DNA of 64,000 bases from Liopterus haemorrhoidalis (Eukaryota; Arthropoda; Insecta; Coleoptera; Dytiscidae): the NCBI GenBank assembly GCA_963971575.1, contig OZ020618.1:4094501-4158500 (forward strand), read 5' to 3'. Every line of letters starts with the position of its first letter. Within the stretch, counting starts at the first letter, position 1. The notes under the pieces are model-generated. The model saw only the letters and a list, made by a program, of their open reading frames with translations, was not told where the DNA came from and made no database searches. Shown piece by piece: positions 46,462 through 56,534 of the stretch. Both the position numbers and the translations under genes were made by a program.

Positions 46462-47414
46462 TGATGTGAAGTGTGAATTTTCACACATTTCAGGGTTTTG
46501 CAGGTATTTAGTAAGTGAATGATGATTATTTTGGATGCGAAAACAAATTTTATATTAAAATATTTTTTTTGTTAATTTTAATTCGAACGCTTAATACCAT
46601 TATTTAGGTTTCTAAATATGTGCAGTATTTTTTTTTATATACCAAGGTTTATTAAGAATTTTAAAAATTGTGCCCTCTGATTTCGTGTACATTGAAACAG
46701 AATTAAATTATAATTTAAACAATTTCCACTGGCTATTAAATTTACGCTTTTAAAAATTAAATGCAACATTTGCCAAAATATAACTAGAATTTTGAAAAAA
46801 TAATTTAAACAATATAAAAATTAAAAAAAAAACAAAAAATAATTTAGTCTCCTCTCACAGGGTTCGATCCCTTGTGGAAGAGATCGGGTTACTTGGATGA
46901 AAAATCAGCGTAAAATACCACTAGACCAGCACACACGTTCTAGTGTGGCGTGTTACAAAGCTATAACTTGTGTACATTATTAGCCAAAAATCATAAAAAA
47001 TGCGTTTTTTTCCAAAAACCTAATCTGATTAAAAATTCCTGTTGAACTATTCCGGTTCACACCAATGTACATTACTAGAATTTTTTCAGATTTTTAGTTT
47101 AAACCATCTGGGCTACAGGGTGTGGGACAACAAATTTTTTGCACAATTTTGGCGGAAATCGCTTCAAAATAATTTATTTTGCAAAAATAAAAATTTGATC
47201 GTTAATCCACGTACCAAGGGCTTTCATTTGATACCGTACTCACAATTATAAAAAAAATTTTTTTTTTTTCGATGAGCACATATTTGTTTATATTTTTAGG
47301 GGGATATGTTTTTGAGATCTTTTAGTATTTTTCCTATGTGCGGGTCAAAGAGTTGTATAAGCATGCCAAATTTCAACTGTCTAGGTTTAGCCGTTTGGCT
47401 ACAATTTTTACCGA

Positions 47415-47472
<58 letters not shown>

Positions 47473-47520
47473 GACAAAATGACGATATAAGGGTTTTTTG
47501 GTCATACCTACAAAACACTT
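46462..47520 (-). mobile_element. Helentron-like (HINE-like) repeat, copy E
   Basis: Minus orientation. It shares type-beta tRNA-like sequence (46855-46932) and backbone with copy C, and lacks the ~160-bp segment. The ACAG array has about 14 units (47414-47472). The frames at 47042-47251 and 47296-47544 are artefacts inside it. Confidence 0.8.
46855..46932 (-). other. tRNA-like module, type beta (in repeat copy E)
   Basis: The minus reading has GTGCTGGTCTAGTGGTA (A box TGGTCTAGTGG, a canonical match) and GGGATCGAACCCTG (canonical B box). This is the best-preserved pair of internal Pol III boxes of the five modules. Confidence 0.65.
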
Positions 47521-48465
47521 TTTAAACAGACACAAAAAAGTCAATTACTGTAAAATGAAATAGGTACAACATTTGCCCATATGTCTATGGCCCATATTTC
47601 GCGTTATACCCGGTTATATTTACGGTCTTTAACTTGACTTCATGTGCTTCTTTTAAAATTCAATAATAGTATTCCATAATTTTGTAACGTGGCGTTTCCG
47701 TCGTTCAAGTAAATCCATTGTTTTGTTCAATTAAAACACAAAAGTTTAAATCTGCACCTTGCGCAATGTAATCCTTCATGAAACAGTTTAAATTGCTCCA
47801 TTTATTCCGTTACTAAACAGTACTTAATCCTATTTGTCGAGATGGGCCTCGGCATTCTGTAAGCCTTATGTGAGACAAGATTACTTTATGCATTAGGAAA
47901 CATGGTAAAGGAAGTGTTACGTCACCGAGGTACAGACTTGTTCACTATTTGACAGCGCTGATTGCACTACGGTCATCATATGAACTATAAGATTAATCTA
48001 TTCACATCTGGTATCATTGATCCAGAGAATGTGATTACCTATTCCAGCTCAGGTTATATTGACTTGGTCTCGTCTGCGTTTGGAATTAAGTTCCCTTCTC
48101 TTCCCGCTAGCTTTTCACTTCATGCCTGGATAAATATTATCCCACCGCTGCAGGGAGATATAGAACGGTGTGTCGCTGCATTTCCCCGGTCAGTTACGGA
48201 TAGACCCTCGAGTGGTTTCAACTCGGAAGCTATTCAAACAGTACAGACACCGTTTAATGCAATAGTAACACAATTAGTGACATCGCCCTGTTTGTTTCAA
48301 GCACATGTACGCCTACATATTTTACTAGTTTAGACATTACTTCCCATACCGAAGAATTAGTTGTATGTTTCTTTTTATCCGTAATTTCTTGGTATCCACG
48401 TTGATCCTCATCTTCGTTGGGATCAACACGTGGATATAATAAGCTGCAAACTACGCTCAACTGTG
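47521..48465. other. No supported gene
   Basis: The 123-codon plus frame 47962-48333 is the longest here but shows no domain, signal peptide or homologue I know; treated as unproven. Confidence 0.4.
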
Positions 48466-48469
48466 TATC

Positions 48470-49297
48470 TGATAAGGAATCTAAAGCATGAAGTCAGCTC
48501 AGTTGTTTTAAAAGCCTATTTTTCCATCTTTCAGTCCCACCTAACCTATGGTTTAATAATCTAGGGACATTCACCTGCAGCAAACAGAATTTTTGCATTA
48601 CAACGTAAAGTTGTAAGAATAATTGCCGGTGCTCCTTTCAGAGCGGATTGTCGAGATCTTTTTGTGAATCTCAAAATAATTTCTTTGCCTTCATTATTTA
48701 TTTATCATTGTTTATTATTTATACGCAAAAATTTAACGAATTACAGTACATTTGGTGAGACACATGATCACAACACTCGCAGTAAAAATAATATCCGTGG
48801 TAAATTTTTGCGTCTAAATAAATCAAGAAATTGCTCAAATTATTTTGCTGTTAAATTATATAATCTCTTGCCTGAGGGACTCTGTACACTACCACTAGAA
48901 AAATTCAAATTTAAACTTAAAGCTGCATTCAGAGCTCTGTAAATCAACACGTTGTACGCTATGGATAATTTTTAAACGAGGTCATTTGGTATGATCGGAC
49001 ATGCTCGTGCTTTGTCGTTGCTATACTACTGTTGAGCGATATAGTACGAGCTTGTCCGATCATACCAATTGCACTCGTTTAAAAACTATCCATAACGCAC
49101 AGAGTGTTAATTTACTGAGCTCTGAATGCAGCTTAAGAACGTACTAACAAATAATCCAATCTATGTCATTGATGAGTTTGAAAATGTCAGCTTTGATTAA
49201 ATTTTGTAAACATTGTATTATTGATATTATGTATATTTGACTGACTAAAAACATTTTTTGTAATTGTAATTTGGTCAATAAATATTATTATTATTAT
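48470..49297 (+). pseudogene. LINE 3' part with nested MITE and (ATT)n tail
   Basis: The reading includes a FQSHLTYGL-like start, then ANRIFALQRKVVRIIAGAPF, RADCRDLFVNLKIISLPSLF, HDHNTRSKNNIRG and SRNCSNYFAVKLYNLLPEGL. It is interrupted at 48921-49131 by a palindromic MITE and resumes LKNVLTNNPIYVIDEFENVS before the stop. A short UTR ends GGTCAATAAATATTATTATT (49273). The same protein order is found in the LINE at 50009-51385, so the two belong to one family, probably of the jockey/CR1 group. The RT core is absent. Confidence 0.85.
48921..49131. mobile_element. 211-bp palindromic MITE with TTAA target duplication
   Basis: Arms of roughly 95-100 bp: AGCTGCATTCAGAGCTCTGT... from 48921 and its complement ending at 49131. 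The centre is near 49026-49035. TTAA lies on both sides (48917-48920 and 49133-49136). Removing the element joins the LINE reading ...KFKLK to NVLTNNP in one frame, which confirms the borders. A TTAA target points to piggyBac-type mobilisation (family knowledge), but the ends are not the usual piggyBac CCC/CCY ends. Confidence 0.85.
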
Positions 49298-50008
49298 TAT
49301 TATTTTTATCTCGCTATCTCAACCTACCGCGAGAGGGTAGAGAAGTCGGGAGAAATACCCAGAGCCCGTACATCCTACGGGGATTTATTTTTTTACACGT
49401 GTTGCCCGGTTAATTACCAGATACCTATCTCATCTTTAATAGAAACACAACAAAGTGAAAAATATGGCGTAAATTAACGTCTATCTATGTTTTGACCTAT
49501 TAAAAATACTATTCCTCCTAGATTCTTTTTTATTTCTCCAGTTAAAGTATATTTACATCTCGTCCTGTTGCTATGGAAACGCAAAGCCGTAGCGTGTCAT
49601 GTTTCCCTGCGCACATGTGCCGAAAATTCTGATCCATAATAACGTCTCCTCAGTGAATATGTCTAAAGCCTCCCCGCTATAAATATTTCATGTCATAATT
49701 CAGTATATTTTTATTATATTGTACATGGCATATATTACCGATGTTTTATGTATTCGTAACATCGTCATCCGTTCATCCGCGATACAGGAACTCAGCCACG
49801 TGGAATTGCAATCGAGAAGAATATCAAACTTTTTTTTTATTAAGTTTGAAAAATTGGATGTTTTAAATTCAATGTAGTTACGAATAATTTTAAGTGTTTG
49901 AATAATATTAAAGAGTTCAAATAGAATGTTCTATAAAAAATCAATAAGACAGTTACCATCAACAAGCAATTCCAGAAATTCTCCTAATAATGGAAATTAC
50001 TTACAATA
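49298..50008. other. No gene seen
   Basis: Spacer between the tails of the two LINEs; no coding or repeat signal recognised. Confidence 0.5.
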
Positions 50009-51385
50009 ATAATAATAATAATATTTATTTATTGACCACAATACAATACAATTAAATTGTTTACAGTCAGTCAAACAAATAGTGTAGATTTATACAAAAA
50101 GAGTTACACATAGATATAATTATTACTCAGATACAAAAACTAATGATAATACTAAAAATTTAAATCAAAATATTCGGACACAGAGTACAATGGATTTTGA
50201 ATTAGGACATCCATCACAAACGCTTCAAATTTATTTTGGGGTAAAAGTCTTACTGACTTTGGCAATTTATTAAAGAATTTAATAGCGTAGTAGGTAGTGC
50301 TATTTCTGGATTTTGATAGGCAGCTGAATTTAGGATATATATCATTTTTGTATCTAGTATTATGATTATGAATGTTATTAAAAGATTTAAAATCGTTTTT
50401 ATTTTTGTAAAAAAATTTTAAACAGGCAAAAATGTAGAGTAATGGCAGAGTCATAATTTGCAAAGATAAAAAAGATTTTTGACAGTCTACTCTGTAAGAA
50501 ATGCCGTCAATGATTCTCACAGCGCGTCTTTGCAATGCAAAAATTCTATCAGCATAGGACGAGTGTCCCCATGCTAAGAGGGCATAAGAAATATGTGATT
50601 GAAAAAGTGAGTAATACACCTACTAAGAGCACATCTTTAGTTACTATGTCCACAAGATTTCTCAGTAAGAAAATTGTTCTACATAGCTTACCACTCACAT
50701 AATCAACATGGTGTTTCCAATTTAATTCCCTGTCAATTTATTAAAGCCTGGACTCTCAAATGTATACTTTCTTAAAGAAATAACCATACTTTCACATTTG
50801 TTTGTGTTTAGAGACAACATGTTTGCCGCAAACCAATTGCTAGCATCGTTTAAATGTGAATCACTATTACTAATTAAATCGCTAAATGATGTAGATCTTG
50901 AAATGATTGTAGAATCATCGGCATATAAAACTGTTTTAGTTTTTAAAAATGAGGGAAAGTCATTAATGTAAATTAGAAATAGAAGCGGACCGAGGATCGA
51001 ACCTTGAGGTACTCCACATTCCAACGGCAAGATATCTGATTGATTCTTATTAACAGCAACATATTGATTTCTGTTTGCTAAGTAAGATTGTATTAGTTGC
51101 TGACTATTCTCATTGAAACCATATTTTTTAATTTTGCTAATTAATAAATCATGCGGCACACAGTCAAAGGCTTTACTTAAGTCCAAGAAAGTTGCCATGC
51201 AAAATTCTTTAGATTCGAGGGTGTCACATACCTCTTTTAAGCAATCTAGTATGGCATCAGTTGTTGATCTGATCTTTTAAGAAATCCAAATTGAGACGAA
51301 TTTAACAAATTATTTCCTTCTAAGAAAGAAACAATTTGTTTATATAATTTTTTTTCAAATATCTTTGACAGAATTGATAATAGTG
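50009..51385 (-). pseudogene. 5'-truncated LINE with reverse transcriptase, inside a luna intron
   Basis: Minus strand, same orientation as luna. Reading from about 51380: LSILSKIFEKKLYKQ, NSSQFGFLKR, a frameshift, then FLDLSKAFDCVPHDLL, ECGVPQGSILGPLLFLIYIN and VLYADDSTI (catalytic YADD). This gives a 158-codon frame 51198-50722. After a second break, the 155-codon frame 50619-50152 has SYALLAWGHS, ADRIFALQRRAVRIIDGISY, HNHNTRYKNDI and KFFNKLPKSVRLLP. The 3' end is a (TAA/ATT)n run at 50009-50027. Endonuclease and ORF1 are missing. Family probably jockey/CR1 group. Breaks at ~51265 and ~50650-50720 make it inactive. Confidence 0.9.
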
Positions 51386-51433
51386 ATGATTATAAGAAGA
51401 TTGCTAAAATGACAGAAGAAGTGGAGATAGATG

Positions 51434-51441
51434 ACTTACCC
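51434..51441 (-). other. Splice donor of the luna exon
   Basis: Minus strand ACG-G|GTAAGT at the His-Thr-Gly linker after zinc finger 1; canonical donor. Confidence 0.85.
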
Positions 51442-52235
51442 GTGTGCGTTCTTTGGTGAGCTTTGAGGTGTGAGCTCTTGGTGTAAACCTTCTTACACCC
51501 AATGAACTGACACTTGTGTATCCTCCGCTTGGAATCAGGTGAATGGTCAAGCCGCGTGTGATGTTTGGCACTAGCTGAAGTAGTATTAGAAGTCGTGTTA
51601 CTGCTCGCAGTATTTCCTCCTGATGCCGCTCGGCTCAGTTGAGGAAAATGACCTTGGGTAACAGATATCAACCTTGTCATACCCTGTCCATTCCTCGCTG
51701 CTACCCTCACGATAGTATTACGCGCAACGCCCGAAGACACCCGTAAAATACCACCTTGGCAATCAAGCTCGCCCGCACTCGAACTACCATTACTATGACC
51801 AGGTCCAGATTCTGGACTTGATGGTGGCGTTAAGGTAGGTAGTATTGTTTGACCATTGCAAGAGTTTCTTGGCACGATTTTTAATTCGTAATTTAATTTT
51901 TTGTCACTGGCACCTGTTTTTGTTTGTAGCCTTTCTTCGCATGAATCTTCACCATCTTCGTCTTCATCGTCAACTGGTTCTTGTTTGATTAGTACAGCGC
52001 AACTTAGAGAACTGTCCCATGACACTCCCGAACACGCGGAACTTGCCGGACTTGTACTTAATGAGTCCAGGTGACGGTCTGAAAATTCATCTAGACAAAG
52101 TGGATCTACTTCAACTTTCCAACCTGGTCGTGGTGGTGGACAACTGAATACATCCCAGGGTGCATCCATTTCCAATTTTTTGTAAGACTGCATCTTGGGT
52201 TCGTCCTTCAGGTACTGTTCCATTTCGTAACATGT
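51440..52235 (-). CDS. luna: Krueppel-like factor 6/7 (luna), large internal exon
   Basis: Transcription factor exon of 796 bp, about 265 codons. The 5' border is a splice acceptor (pyrimidine-rich TTTTTCTGTGTGTTTCAG, exon from 52235) and the 3' border a donor (GG|GTAAGT, exon ends 51440). There is no start codon in the exon. The first residues [13 protein letters not shown] match the position where vertebrate KLF6/7 exon 2 begins (TCLELERYL). Then come an acidic region with the SUMO-type motif [15 protein letters not shown] (about residues 83-97), TPPSSPE (about 137-143), a Ser/Asn/Thr-rich stretch, and [19 protein letters not shown] leading into the first C2H2 finger (C-x4-C-x12-H-x3-H) ending QRTHTG, where the intron interrupts in phase 1. 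Fingers 2 and 3 and the first coding exon were not found in the window, so they must lie elsewhere. Nuclear activator binding GC/CACCC sites by family knowledge. Any reading beyond 51440 is intron. Confidence 0.93.
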
Positions 52236-52253
52236 CTGAAACACACAGAAAAA
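52236..52253 (-). other. Splice acceptor of the luna exon
   Basis: On the minus strand TTTTTCTGTGTGTTTCAG directly precedes ACATGTTACGAAATG. The polypyrimidine tract and CAG are canonical. Confidence 0.85.
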
Positions 52254-52371
52254 TTCTGTTAGTATGTTTTTTTGTTTTCAAATTTAGTTATTTAATTTTT
52301 TTCTAGATTATTAAAAATATAAACACCAAGTTAAGCAAGATACGTAGAATACCTTCAATCGTTCTTGAGAT

Positions 52372-52510
52372 ACAATTATTTTGAATTTTTATTATTTTCA
52401 ATTTCAATTTCTATTCAAAAGTAAAAATATTGCTTGCAAATTAAGGTCCCAATTTGTTACTAGACTAATTAGAACACGGAGAATTCATAAATTCTAACCG
52501 CAAGTCACGG
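52372..52510. repeat. Direct repeat, first copy (luna intron)
   Basis: Contains CAATTTGTTACTAGACTAAT and GGAGAATTCATAAATTCTAA. A diverged copy in the same orientation is at 53205-53360, so the pair brackets the possible solo LTR. Confidence 0.65.
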
Positions 52511-52620
52511 GGTTGATTCAAGAACGGACATCTTTACTACAAAATTTATTATATTATAATAATTTTACAACACAATACAATTAATTGTCAGAATGGCTGC
52601 TGGTGTTGACTGTTAGTAGC

Positions 52621-53139
52621 TGATGTAAGTCCCGTTCTTGCCCCGGCTTCTCCAGGATCGGTCGAACCACCCCATGTATCCGCACGAAGCGGACACGTGG
52701 AGAAGCCCTGTAGACGGCACTCACATTTCGGGTTGGTGACTTGAACAGCTGGGCTGGTCCTTGGGGAGCGTGAATGATCGAATGAATAACTACTGAATAA
52801 CTGACTACTTCAATGACTGACTCAATGAATCACTGACTCTCAATGAATAACTGACTGACCAATGACTCTATTCCCTAAGACCATTTTATAACTGTTAACC
52901 AGGACACTATGACGTCAGGTCCTACCTCAATTGTTTTGGAAACATTATTCATTTGTGTAATTGTTGGCAGCAATTAAAGACCATAGTCGGCACAATTGAA
53001 TAATGTTTATCAACACATTAGAAAGTAGTTCAAAACTTATGTTGACAAACACGCAACACTCTGCACATTCTTTAATTCCCAAAACCGCGCCAGCAACCGC
53101 GACCTACACGGCCTAAAGGCCGCTCAAGGAATTGGGACA
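52621..53139 (-). mobile_element. Possible solo LTR in luna intron
   Basis: On the minus strand the segment starts TGTCCCAATTCCTTGAGCGG and ends GGGACTTACATCA (TG...CA). It is richer in GC than its surroundings and has an internal run of TGAATAACTGAC-like words (52775-52860). Such a 519-bp block without coding capacity fits a solo LTR, but a target duplication was not clear (TAGC/TTAGC is suggestive). Confidence 0.4.
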
Positions 53140-53204
53140 TTAGCATACAATTATATCATAACTGTGACAATATTATTATCTTAATATTATGTCTTTATTT
53201 TCGA

Positions 53205-53360
53205 AATATGATTATTTGAATTTTTATTAATTTTAACTTCAATGTGTTGTTAATTTTAACTTAAATTGAATATTAAAATTGTTGCTGGCTTATTTAGGGC
53301 TCAATTTGTTACTAGACGAAACAAAGCACGTAGAATTCAAAAATGTAAGCCGTCCATCTC
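53205..53360. repeat. Direct repeat, second copy (luna intron)
   Basis: Counterpart of 52372-52510; shares CAATTTGTTACTAGAC and GTAGAATTCA. Similarity is about 75-80% by eye, with indels. Confidence 0.65.
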
Positions 53361-53489
53361 CAACTCAGACTCCGGGTCACATCGACATCGTTAATAACAA
53401 GTACATTTTTAACGTGCGCATTTCGCTGACTGTGAAGCGGCTATCCATTTTTCTCGAAACAATGTTTTCTTTTTTCCGGTTGAAAAATG

Positions 53490-55020
53490 TCGTGAACGAA
53501 TGACGGCGCTGAACGCTGAACGCTGAACGCGGACATGGCACGTCTAGAGATTGTCTAGCTTCAGTCGTGCGGTGCGGACATGGCAGGATGCCATTTGGCC
53601 TAGAATATGCATCAACGCAATGAAAACATTTGGATGTTGTTGTCGATAATGCAACATCGAGCTCGTAAATCTGTCAAATAAGAGGAAGTAAAGAGGGAGA
53701 GTGGAGAACGAAGGCGACCGGAGGAAGCGCACTCTCGATAACTGTTTAAACGGGTACAATCAAGGCACCTAATCTGGTTAGCAATACGAACGATGCGGCT
53801 AATTTAATCAGGCATCTCTGAAATGTATTAGCAGTTTCCGAAGTAGTTGTTAATAACCCTTACATCCGCCGCGCGTCCCTCTGACGTCGCGAGCGTCTCG
53901 AGCCGGGGCAGACACCGCCATTGTTCCGGTGAGCTAGAGCAACCGCCCCTCCAGCTGGGGGATGGAAGCAAGGAGACTGATGTCGCCAGTGCAATCGCTG
54001 CGCGAGACGTGAACACGCCACAACTTTAAGATTGTCTTTGAGATTTCGACAAGAACGTAATTAAAGCTAGAATCCCGGTCTTAATGTTTCCTCACGCTCG
54101 CTGTCGAGTTCTCCTGAGACGGACTCCTGCTGAAGTTGGCGACATAATACGCGAACGGCGGTAAACCTCACGCCCGGATAAACCTAGAACTACAGCATTC
54201 GAGGAAATTACATATTCATTATTTCCAATATCCTCGCTGGCGGACGGCGCTGCACCAAAAACCGCCAGATAATTAATTGTGAAAAACAGACGGTCCGCTC
54301 CCTGCTCATAGTATTTCACCGCGGCTAAGCTTTGCTCGGCTCTCGGCTCAATGGGAAACTTATAATCTTCGGGGCGTGTGGTGCACAGAAATACAACGTG
54401 CCTTATCGCGTATTAAGACGCCTGAGCTTTCGCCGCGCTATAACCTTACTGCAAGCCAAATAACCATTTCAAATTTCCTCCATCGCGATCAGCGAACAAA
54501 CGACCGTAGACCGAAGAACAACGGCACGTTAAGCGTTCGTTTTTTCTCCTCCGTAATTTAACCAAACAAACAGAATGAAAACGTCTAGAGAAAGAGAGTT
54601 TAGTGTGGATAAATCTCCACTGCAAATACTATTAATCACAGAAAATCTAACAATTCATATTTCAAAGGGGCAATGATGGCCGACGTTGGATTTAAAACAC
54701 ATTTCATTGCACGATTTCCTTTCGTCTGCATCGCTAGAGTTCCAGTCTCGGTCATTAAACGTTATATTCAGGTACGGAAATAAATTGGTCTTGGAGCGTG
54801 CTGCACTTGAAAACTAGAATTAGGTAGGGGGTTTTGTGGTTGGGCACGCGAACGATCGCTGACTCAGCGACGGGCAATCGACTGACCAGATATCCCTGGG
54901 CCGTGAGCGCCGTGAACGCGCACCGCTATGCCGAGAACCGCCGTTGACTTAGGTTAGGGGGCTATAATTGGCCGGTGAGTCACGGTCAATAATACTACGG
55001 AGCCATGTGTATATTCAACC
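53490..55020. promoter_or_regulatory. GC-rich block upstream of the luna exon (candidate promoter or enhancer)
   Basis: This 1.5 kb is clearly richer in G+C and CpG than the rest of the window (for example 53866-53990 and 54830-54960), and has no recognised transposon. It includes a triple CGCTGAACG-type repeat at 53510-53532, a palindrome CGCTGACTCAGCG near 54859 (AP-1/Maf-like) and GGTGAGTCAC near 54974 (AP-1-like). Frames in both strands are mutually overlapping and short, so it is not called coding. It may hold a non-coding first exon, promoter or enhancer of luna; this is inference from composition and position. Confidence 0.35.
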
Positions 55021-56130
55021 TTCACTTTCAACTCCCTACTCCCCCTCATTTATTTACGATTTTCATATGCGCAAATTGGATTCGCAAACATCTAAATAAA
55101 TCTTTACATTGCGGATATCGAGCAAGTTTCTTTTAATTGTTTCACTAAGCGGTGCATGTAGGTTTGCTTCTGTTAACCAAATTACAACATAACATGCGAA
55201 ATAAAATACATAATTATACCTGAAGGAACACCTAAATTAACCTATAATCATAATTCACAACTGATTCCAGATACCAACATAATAGCCGCAACGTGAGAGA
55301 CGTAATTCGGTAATCAACTGCGAGGAAAAATTTGAATTTCGTTTGGAAAATCAGCAATCAACCACTATGGTCTACAGCTCAATGGGCACCACAAGATTTT
55401 AGGGCATACTGATGACCTAATTATTATTTCTTATTGAAGACGTAATTAAATTTATAGTTTTCTGAGCTCAAAAAGTAAAACTAAACATCTAACCAACTAG
55501 TCTAAACATCTGAAAATAAATCAGGCAAATCTTAAACGAGTCTTAATCTTAAGAGTTAAAAACAGCTCCATCTTCAAAACAAAACTCTCTAGAAAAACCA
55601 AAGCTCTATGAAACTACAGTCTCCAAAATGGTCTAGGGATGTTTGATGAGGTTGGGAAGGTTTGTTTGTTTGTTGTTTTACATTTTGTTATGGTGTGTAG
55701 GCAAGACAGCCACGTATTTGCGGGCATTCGTGGGTGCTCCCTATGCTAGAATCGAAATGCCACAAATGTTGACGAATGTTTGCACACCTGCACGACTTGG
55801 GTTCGATTCTAGTGGGCGTAGTCTTATGAATATTTCCACATAGTAGGTTGATGCACTTGCGGCGGCCCTGTTTACATTCTATTGGTGAATTTTTTAACCA
55901 TTCCTTTCTTGATTACATTGGATAATTCAATGAATATCCTTGGACCGTATTGATGAGTTACAACCCATACTTACGGCTCTGAAACGTGAATATTAACAAA
56001 ACGACATGGAGAGAATTCTGTCTGTTGACATGCTTAGAGCAAATGTGGTTTAACCGATTTAAAAAAAACTAATATTTAAACTTCGGACGTGAATATCTCA
56101 ATCTGGTGAATTTTTGATTGGGTATACACG
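55021..56130. other. No gene seen
   Basis: AT-rich DNA. GGGTTCGATTCTAGTGGG at 55798 contains a tRNA B-box word, but no convincing A box at the right distance. Confidence 0.45.
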
Positions 56131-56526
56131 CAGGCCCAACAAGAAGGGGGTAGCCGGGAAAAATTCCTGGGGCTACTGGGTTCTTGGAGCCCCAGGGTCC
56201 TGGAAAGAGCCGTAGGAACGGCCTGGCATCGAGGCAAGTGACAGGGGCGCGTGGCCGTCACTCACTTGTATTTTGGAAGTGAGGAGGACCTTTTTTTTGC
56301 TCATCACTTGTATTCTGGAAGTGAGGACCTTTTTTTTTAGGTCATCAGTTGTATTTTTACCAGTATTATAATAAAAATTCCCGCTTCATTTGTATATGGT
56401 CCAGAGTCCGAGCTAAAAGAATTAGTTTTCACCCTCTTTACGGCCCCGGGTATAGAATTGATCATTACCCGGGGCCCGCAAAGAAAGTTCCTCCTCGGGG
56501 TTCCAGAAATCCTCTCGGCGGCCCTG
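56131..56526. mobile_element. hAT-like MITE, 396 bp, with perfect 8-bp duplication
   Basis: TATACACG stands on both sides (56123-56130 and 56527-56534). The ends are CAGGCCCAAC and CGGCGGCCCTG, imperfect short inverted repeats in hAT style. Inside are two units of the TCACTTGTATTTTGGAAGTG + AGGACCTTTTTTT block (56262-56340) and a palindrome GGCCCCGGGTA...TACCCGGGGCC (56442-56475). Compare the differently ended hAT MITE at 40854-41251, which carries the same block. Confidence 0.85.
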
Positions 56527-56534
56527 TATACACG

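Noticed and set aside
47962..48333. 123-codon plus-strand frame
   Set aside because: No domain, no repeated copy, no start context or splice evidence; length is within what chance gives in 64 kb.
49298..49500. Continuation of the LINE past its ATT tail
   Set aside because: The reading stops at the tail and the following GC-richer text shows no similarity to the second LINE copy.
51390..51439. C-terminal extension of the luna reading (SSISTSS... end)
   Set aside because: It begins exactly at a canonical splice donor and leaves the zinc-finger protein without fingers 2 and 3, so it is intron.
52236..52244. GTG start codon for the luna exon
   Set aside because: The triplet lies in the polypyrimidine tract and acceptor of the intron. 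The exon starts after CAG at 52235 and has no initiator.
53828..54029. Opposed 60-codon frames in the GC-rich block as genes
   Set aside because: Both strands are open because stop codons are rare in GC-rich DNA; neither has a motif or splice signals.
55643..55843. Possible tRNA gene or SINE head around a B-box word at 55798
   Set aside because: GGTTCGATTC is present, but no A box at tRNA distance and no cloverleaf could be drawn; the nearest A-box-like word is over 100 bp away.
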